This document shows positions 24,353 through 29,054 of a stretch of 29,054 nucleotides of DNA, one piece after another. Source of the DNA: Eubacteriales Family XIII. Incertae Sedis bacterium (lineage in GTDB: Bacteria; Bacillota_A; Clostridia; Peptostreptococcales; Anaerovoracaceae). Every line of letters begins with the position of its first letter. The first letter of the stretch is position 1. The notes beneath the pieces were generated by a model. It saw only the letters and a program-made list of their open reading frames with translations. It was not told where the DNA came from and did not search any database. The position numbers were made by a program, and so were the translations under genes. The stretch covers positions 1 through 29,054 of the forward strand of contig JAITLA010000011.1 of assembly GCA_031278145.1 (NCBI GenBank). Reading direction: 5' to 3'.

Positions 24353-25291
24353 TCAGCTTCCCGCGGCCCGCGCGCCCAAAAGGGCCATGATCAGCGCCAT
24401 GCGGATGTACATGCCGTTCTTGGCCTGCTTGAAATAGAAAGCCCGCGGGTCCGCGTCCACCTCGGCCGCGATCTCGTTGACGCGCGGCAGGGGATGCAGT
24501 ACCATCATATCGGCGCGCGCGCGGCGCAGCTTCTCGGCGTCCAAGATATAGCTGTCTTTCAGGCGTATATAATCCTCTTCATTGAAGAAGCGCTCCCGCT
24601 GCACCCGCGTCATGTACAGGACATCCAAGGAGGGCATGACCTCCGACAGGTTTTCCGTTTCCGAAAAGGACGCGCCCGCCTTTTGCAAGACCTCCTTGCG
24701 CACGTATTCGGGAACCCGCAGTTCCTCCGGCGAAATCAGCGCGAAGCGGACGCCCCTGTAGCGCGAGAGCGCTTTGATCAGCGAATGCACCGTGCGGCCG
24801 AACTTCAGATCGCCGCAGAGTCCTATGGTCAGCTTGTCGAAACCGCCTTTCTCGCGCTTGACGGTCAAGAGGTCCGTGAGCGTCTGCGTGGGATGTTGGT
24901 GGCCACCGTCCCCGGCGTTGATCACGGGTATGTCCGCATACGCGGCGGCGACGCGCGGCGCGCCCTCCTTGGGATGCCGTATCACGGCGATGTCCGCGTA
25001 GCAGGCCACGGTTCGGATCGTGTCCGCTATGCTCTCGCCCTTGGCGACCGAACTCGAACCCGGTTCCGAAAAGCCGATCACCTTGCCCCCGAGCCTTAGC
25101 ATCGCGGCCTCGAAGCTGAAGCGCGTCCGCGTACTCGGTTCATAAAACAAGGTGGCGAGCAGCCGGCCGCGGCAAACCGCGTCGTAATCCTGCGGCGCGT
25201 CCATGATACGTCCCGCCAGCGCGAAGAGCGATTCCGTTTCCTCCACGCTGAAATCCGAGGGTTCCAACAAACTCCTGCCTTTTAAGTTCAT
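24353..25291 (-). CDS. pyrB: Aspartate carbamoyltransferase catalytic subunit
   Basis: This 312-residue enzyme condenses carbamoyl phosphate with aspartate, the committed step of pyrimidine synthesis. The carbamoyl-phosphate site [12 protein letters not shown] (residues 50-61), the moveable loop [23 protein letters not shown] and the aspartate-side HPLPRVNEI are all intact. The length is normal. The ATG at 25291 follows GGAGG at five bases. It lies 46 bases after the chemoreceptor gene; that gap and the end of that gene are AT-rich and could hold a promoter (TTGAAT then AAATAT), but this is weak. No PyrR-type attenuator was recognised. Confidence 0.97.
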   Translation of the reverse strand: MNLKGRSLLEPSDFSVEETESLFALAGRIMDAPQDYDAVCRGRLLATLFYEPSTRTRFSFEAAMLRLGGKVIGFSEPGSSSVAKGESIADTIRTVACYADIAVIRHPKEGAPRVAAAYADIPVINAGDGGHQHPTQTLTDLLTVKREKGGFDKLTIGLCGDLKFGRTVHSLIKALSRYRGVRFALISPEELRVPEYVRKEVLQKAGASFSETENLSEVMPSLDVLYMTRVQRERFFNEEDYIRLKDSYILDAEKLRRARADMMVLHPLPRVNEIAAEVDADPRAFYFKQAKNGMYIRMALIMALLGARAAGS

Positions 25292-25337
25292 AAGCGCCTC
25301 CGTGCGACGCGGTGATCGCCGCGAATATATTTGGAAA

Positions 25338-27377
25338 TTATTTTAATTGATTCAAATTAATTACATATCCTGTGTCGCTTTCCCCCGTGAGCAAGGCCGG
25401 CTGCGTATGCGCATCCTCCGCGTACTTGAACCGCCGGACCAGCAGGGCCAGCCTTTCCGCCTCGGCCGACAGCTGCTCCGCGGCCGCCGCGCACTCCTCC
25501 GATACGGCCGCGTTCGCGTCCACGACGCTGTTGATCTGCCCCGTCTGCTCGCTCAGCCGCAGGATTTCGTCCCTCTGCTCTTTCATCGCGACGCTCACCT
25601 CGCCGACCAGATTCGCGTTTTTGTCTATCGCGTCGATGATCGTGCGGAAAGATTCGCTCGTCTGCTTCGCGATTCGCGTCCCCTCGGAGGCTTTTGATAT
25701 CGTGTCCCCGATGAGCGCGGTCGTCTCGTTCACCGCCGTCGCGCTGCGCCCCGCCAGCGTGCGCACCTCGTCCGCGACCACGGCGAAGCCCTTGCCGTGC
25801 TGCCCCGCTCTGGCGGCCTCCACGGCCGCGTTGAGCGCCAATATGTTCGTCTGGAACGCGATATCCTCTATGGTCTTGATCACCTTCGATATATTGGACG
25901 ACGATTTGCCGATCTCGTCCACCGCGACTATCATGTCGGCCATGTACCCCGCGCCTTTTTTGGCGTTCTCGGCGATCTCCTTGCTCAGCGTATTCGTCTC
26001 GCTCGTCTTTTCCTCATTGGCGCCGATCTTTTGCGCCATTTCGGTGATGGTAGCCGAAAGTTCCTGCATGACCGCGGCCTGCTCCGTCGCGCCCTGCGCG
26101 ATGGTCTGCGAGCTGTTTGCGATCTGCTCCGAACCGGAGGAGACCGTCCGCGAGGCGATGGCGATGCCGGCGACAAAGCTGTTCAGGCTTTCGCTGAGAC
26201 GGCTTAATGCGTTGCCGATCACGTCCTTGTCGGAGCGAACGGGTATCGCCGTCGAGAGATCGCCGCCCGCGATACATTCGGTGGCGTCCGCCTGCTCCTT
26301 TACGAAGGTCCCCATCTTGATGAAAGCGTCCGTGAGGCGTCCGATCTCGTCGTCGCCGTGCCGCGTCAGATTGATAACCGCGCTCCCCTCGGACAGGGCG
26401 TCCGCGGCCTGTGTCAAGGCCGCCACCGGCCGTACGACCGCCCTTCTGATCAAGAACCGGATCAAAAGAAAGGAAAGGAGCATGACGACAAGCAGCATGG
26501 ACGAGCCGATCCACATCAAGCGATATATGGGCGCTTCGACGACGTCGACGGGTATGGCGGTATAAAGCTTCCATCCCGACGCGTCTACGGTCTTTGTGGA
26601 GTAATACATATCGCCGCCCGCCGGACTCTTGAACTTCGCGTGACTGCCGTCCTGCGCGGTGGCGGCCAAAAGCGGCACGAAAAAGCCGCCCTCCACTTCC
26701 GACAGCTTCTGAAACACATCGTTTTCGTCGGGCGGATAGGCGTTGTCCGGGAAGATCAAGATGCTCTCGTCCGCGCCGAGCATGAACGCGTAGCTGTCCT
26801 CGCCGACGCTCGTCGTGTTAACGATGTCCGTCAATTCCTCGATCAGGATATCGGCGGCCGCCACGCCAAGCGGCGTACCGTTTCGCACGACGGCGTCCGA
26901 AACCGTTATGCAAAGCCGGCCCGTCTGCGCGTCCGTGTAAAGATCGGTGATGACGGGTTTTCCGAGGTTTGCGAGCGCGTCCTTATACCACGGCCGCGCG
27001 GGGGCGGACCACCCGCCGGCGTAGTCGGGCACAAAACCGGAAGCGAACAGGCCATGGCCGTCCGGGAAGCCCACATAGATATCGAAATCCTGCGGGTTTT
27101 TCTCCAAATGCGCCTGCATGACAGAGACCCGGGCCTCGTCGGAAACCTCGCCGCGCAGGGAGGACTCGACGGCAAAGGCCTCGATGTAGGCTTTCTGCGT
27201 TTCGAGCCAGCCGTTGATGCGTTCGGCTTCCCTTGCGGTGTTCTGCGCGATCCTTTCAAGCGATTCCGCGATAAGCGAACTTCTGAGCAAAATCATGCCG
27301 GTGCAAGTGATCAGACCCGTGCCCACCAGAGAGATCAGCAACATGAGCGCCACGAGCTTTGTACCTATGCTTTTCAT
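25338..27377 (-). CDS. Methyl-accepting chemotaxis protein with dCache sensor
   Basis: Transmembrane chemoreceptor of 679 residues. TM1 is about 7-31, a dCache-type extracellular sensor about 35-280, TM2 about 287-310, then HAMP (about 311-365) and a cytoplasmic signalling domain with the conserved hairpin tip [20 protein letters not shown] and [13 protein letters not shown]. In the sensor, Arg128-x-Trp130-Tyr131 and Asp176 resemble the amino-acid-binding motif of dCache_1 domains, with Trp123 where Tyr is usual, so an amino acid or related ligand is plausible. The ATG at 27377 is 13 bases from GGAGG, a long spacing. It lies between an SLH-protein gene and pyrB; no other chemotaxis genes are in the window. 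It stops with TAA. Confidence 0.92.
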   Translation of the reverse strand: MKSIGTKLVALMLLISLVGTGLITCTGMILLRSSLIAESLERIAQNTAREAERINGWLETQKAYIEAFAVESSLRGEVSDEARVSVMQAHLEKNPQDFDIYVGFPDGHGLFASGFVPDYAGGWSAPARPWYKDALANLGKPVITDLYTDAQTGRLCITVSDAVVRNGTPLGVAAADILIEELTDIVNTTSVGEDSYAFMLGADESILIFPDNAYPPDENDVFQKLSEVEGGFFVPLLAATAQDGSHAKFKSPAGGDMYYSTKTVDASGWKLYTAIPVDVVEAPIYRLMWIGSSMLLVVMLLSFLLIRFLIRRAVVRPVAALTQAADALSEGSAVINLTRHGDDEIGRLTDAFIKMGTFVKEQADATECIAGGDLSTAIPVRSDKDVIGNALSRLSESLNSFVAGIAIASRTVSSGSEQIANSSQTIAQGATEQAAVMQELSATITEMAQKIGANEEKTSETNTLSKEIAENAKKGAGYMADMIVAVDEIGKSSSNISKVIKTIEDIAFQTNILALNAAVEAARAGQHGKGFAVVADEVRTLAGRSATAVNETTALIGDTISKASEGTRIAKQTSESFRTIIDAIDKNANLVGEVSVAMKEQRDEILRLSEQTGQINSVVDANAAVSEECAAAAEQLSAEAERLALLVRRFKYAEDAHTQPALLTGESDTGYVINLNQLK

Positions 27378-27408
27378 AATTTTATATATTCCTCCACTAT
27401 TCGGAACG

Positions 27409-29054
27409 CTATAAGGTCCTTACCCAGTTCTCGACAAAGCGCCGCACGACGGCGGCGACCTCGGCCCGCGCAGCGGGCGCGCCGGCGTTCAGACGCTTCC
27501 CGGCGTCCCCTTCGAGCAGACCGACGCCGACAGCCCATCGCATGGCTTCGTCCGCCCACGCGGAGATTGCGGAGCGATCCGTGAAGCCCGCGAGCTCCGC
27601 GGGATCGCCCATATTGATATCCAGAGTCTGCGCGAAACGCATCGCCGTCACGGCCAACTGCTCCCGCGTGATGTCCCTGTCCCCGGCAAAGCCGCCGTCC
27701 ATGCCGCGTATGATCCCGTTTGCCGCGGCCCATTTCGCGGCCTCGCGGTACCAAGCGGTGTCGGCGATGTCCGAAAACGCGTTGCCCGCGGCGGCCGGAG
27801 AACCCGCGAGTCTGTGAAACACGGCGGTCAGCATGGCGCGCGTCATGGGCGCGTCCCCCGAAAACGCGTTTCCGCCCGTGCCGAGGAAGAGTCCGCGCGC
27901 GCTGACGAAGTCCGCGTCCCCCTTAAACCAAGCGTCGTCGCCCACATCGTCAAAGGCGCGGCGCCTGTCCTCCGTGCGGATCGTGGCCGATCCGTCAAGG
28001 ATCGCGACCAAGGCGCCGGCCTCGGCTATCGACAGCAGGACGATCTCCTCCGTGCCGTCCTCCCGCACGCGCAGCGCCACCGTTCCCGCGGTCGGCTGCT
28101 CGGGCAGAGGCACGCGCAGCTTGACGCCGCCCTCCACACGGTCCGACGTCTTGCCGTCCAGAACGATCAGGGCCGAAACGCGGTCCGCCTCCCGTTCGAT
28201 CGAAAGCGTGAACGGGGCGCTCTCCCCCGCATCGAGCGCGGCGAGCGCGTCGAGTCCCCCGGCGGAGAGGCTCATATCGCCGAGCGCGGTCTTGAGCGTG
28301 AGTTTGACGTCCGCATCGTTCGCGATGCCGCGCAGGGAGGCGACGGAGAGCGTGGCGGATATCCGGCTCGCCTCGCCCGTGATCTTGGGCGTGATCGCGA
28401 TCTCGTCCGCCTTGCTCTTCAGGGCCTCGGCAACGACCTTTTTCACATCCTCGTCCGCGATACGGGCCTCGGCCGCGCCGTTTACGGCCTCCGTCTCGGG
28501 CCGCAGTGTCACGGCAATGGCGGCGTTTTCGGCCGCGGGCGCGGCGGACCAAGCGGCGGAACCCGCTTCCTGCGTGTAGTCGCGCGTGTAGAACCACTCG
28601 AGTGTATCCCCCGCGTTCAGCCTGTATTTGGCGGCCGATTCCCGGATGGTTTCAACGCCGTTGACCCGGTAGAGCCAGCCGCTGTTCGGGCCGTAATCGA
28701 ACTCCGCGATGCCGCCGATCGCCTTGACGTACGCGCCGGCCGCGTCGGTTTCATAGCGCAGGCCCGTCTTGCCGAGCAGCGCCAGCGGCGTTATGCCGCC
28801 GTACCACGGAAAGCCCCCGCGCGCGAACAAACTCCCCGACGGGCCCGTGACCGTAATGTACACCTCATCCGACACGCCGCCCGGCGTCTGCGCGGACGCG
28901 CCCTCCCGCGTTACGTTCACCGTATAGCCCGGCGCCAGGCGCACGAGGTCCGGCAGATCCATTTTGCCTTTTTTGTCGATCTGCAGCGTATGGCCGCCCA
29001 CGGGCGCATTGGCCGCGGGAACGGTGAGCGCGCCGTTTTCGTCCGTAAGACCCG
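27409..29054 (-). CDS. SLH-domain cell-surface protein with DUF4430-like domain (5' end outside window)
   Basis: The frame is open to the window edge, giving 547 residues with no start or signal peptide visible. The N-terminal part has a Gly-rich β-sandwich-like stretch ([21 protein letters not shown]). A DUF4430/transcobalamin-C-like segment follows ([19 protein letters not shown] ... [14 protein letters not shown]), a fold often found in exported clostridial proteins. A β-rich linker leads to three S-layer homology repeats ([37 protein letters not shown]), which typically bind pyruvylated wall polymers. It is probably secreted and wall-attached. It ends 31 bases upstream of the chemoreceptor gene. 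Confidence 0.88.
   Translation of the reverse strand, partial: GLTDENGALTVPAANAPVGGHTLQIDKKGKMDLPDLVRLAPGYTVNVTREGASAQTPGGVSDEVYITVTGPSGSLFARGGFPWYGGITPLALLGKTGLRYETDAAGAYVKAIGGIAEFDYGPNSGWLYRVNGVETIRESAAKYRLNAGDTLEWFYTRDYTQEAGSAAWSAAPAAENAAIAVTLRPETEAVNGAAEARIADEDVKKVVAEALKSKADEIAITPKITGEASRISATLSVASLRGIANDADVKLTLKTALGDMSLSAGGLDALAALDAGESAPFTLSIEREADRVSALIVLDGKTSDRVEGGVKLRVPLPEQPTAGTVALRVREDGTEEIVLLSIAEAGALVAILDGSATIRTEDRRRAFDDVGDDAWFKGDADFVSARGLFLGTGGNAFSGDAPMTRAMLTAVFHRLAGSPAAAGNAFSDIADTAWYREAAKWAAANGIIRGMDGGFAGDRDITREQLAVTAMRFAQTLDINMGDPAELAGFTDRSAISAWADEAMRWAVGVGLLEGDAGKRLNAGAPAARAEVAAVVRRFVENWVRTL

Noticed and set aside
25292..25380. PyrR-type attenuator or T-box upstream of pyrB
   Set aside because: The 46-base gap is too short, has only a small GCGG/CCGC hairpin and no terminator/antiterminator pair.

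Overview
The window looks like chromosomal DNA from a high-GC member of the Clostridia/Firmicutes. Evidence for this: Shine-Dalgarno sites are mostly strong (AGGAGG type), several starts are TTG or GTG, and there is an SLH-domain surface protein. The pyrimidine cluster contains pyrI and the pyrK/pyrD (class 1B) pair, dnaE-pfkA-pyk are clustered, and there is a RACo-like corrinoid-protein activator. No rRNA, tRNA, CRISPR array, phage gene or transposase gene was seen. TAA, TAG and TGA all end genes here, so the code appears standard.

Layout. 1-236: a MITE-like inverted repeat, a GC-rich hairpin and a good sigma-A-type promoter in front of a 3-phosphoglycerate dehydrogenase (237-1406, +). 3698-1372 (-): a phosphate-transport operon (PiT transporter, DUF47/PhoU-like partner) ending in a dITP/XTP pyrophosphatase that overlaps the dehydrogenase tail to tail. 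3773-4273: a roughly 500-bp imperfect inverted-repeat element with no convincing gene; its left end carries the likely pit promoter. 4389-4958 (+): 5-formyltetrahydrofolate cyclo-ligase. 7050-4984 (-): CPA1 Na+/H+ antiporter. 7299-7201 (-): a possible 32-residue peptide inside an AT-rich, structured gap. 8518-7388 (-): AI-2E-family membrane protein, apparently leaderless. 10449-8630 (-): DNA polymerase IV and a DUF308/HdeD-like membrane protein. 10723-12902 (+): RACo-like ferredoxin/ASKHA protein and a UspA-like protein.

From 29054 down to 13036 everything is on the minus strand: an SLH surface protein (5' end outside the window), a dCache chemoreceptor, then pyrB-pyrI-pyrC-pyrF-pyrK-pyrD-pyrE (six of the enzymes leading to UMP, plus the ATCase regulatory chain and the DHODH electron-transfer subunit), then dnaE, pfkA and pyk. 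The pyr genes are tightly coupled, with three consecutive 4-base overlaps and one 8-base overlap.

The most striking points are an in-frame TAA in the middle of dnaE, which separates the catalytic aspartates onto two reading frames; the large inverted-repeat element upstream of pit; the small structured ORF near 7250; and the leaderless-looking AI-2E-family gene. Most of the window is ordinary core metabolism, and I did not find a clearly new multi-gene system.
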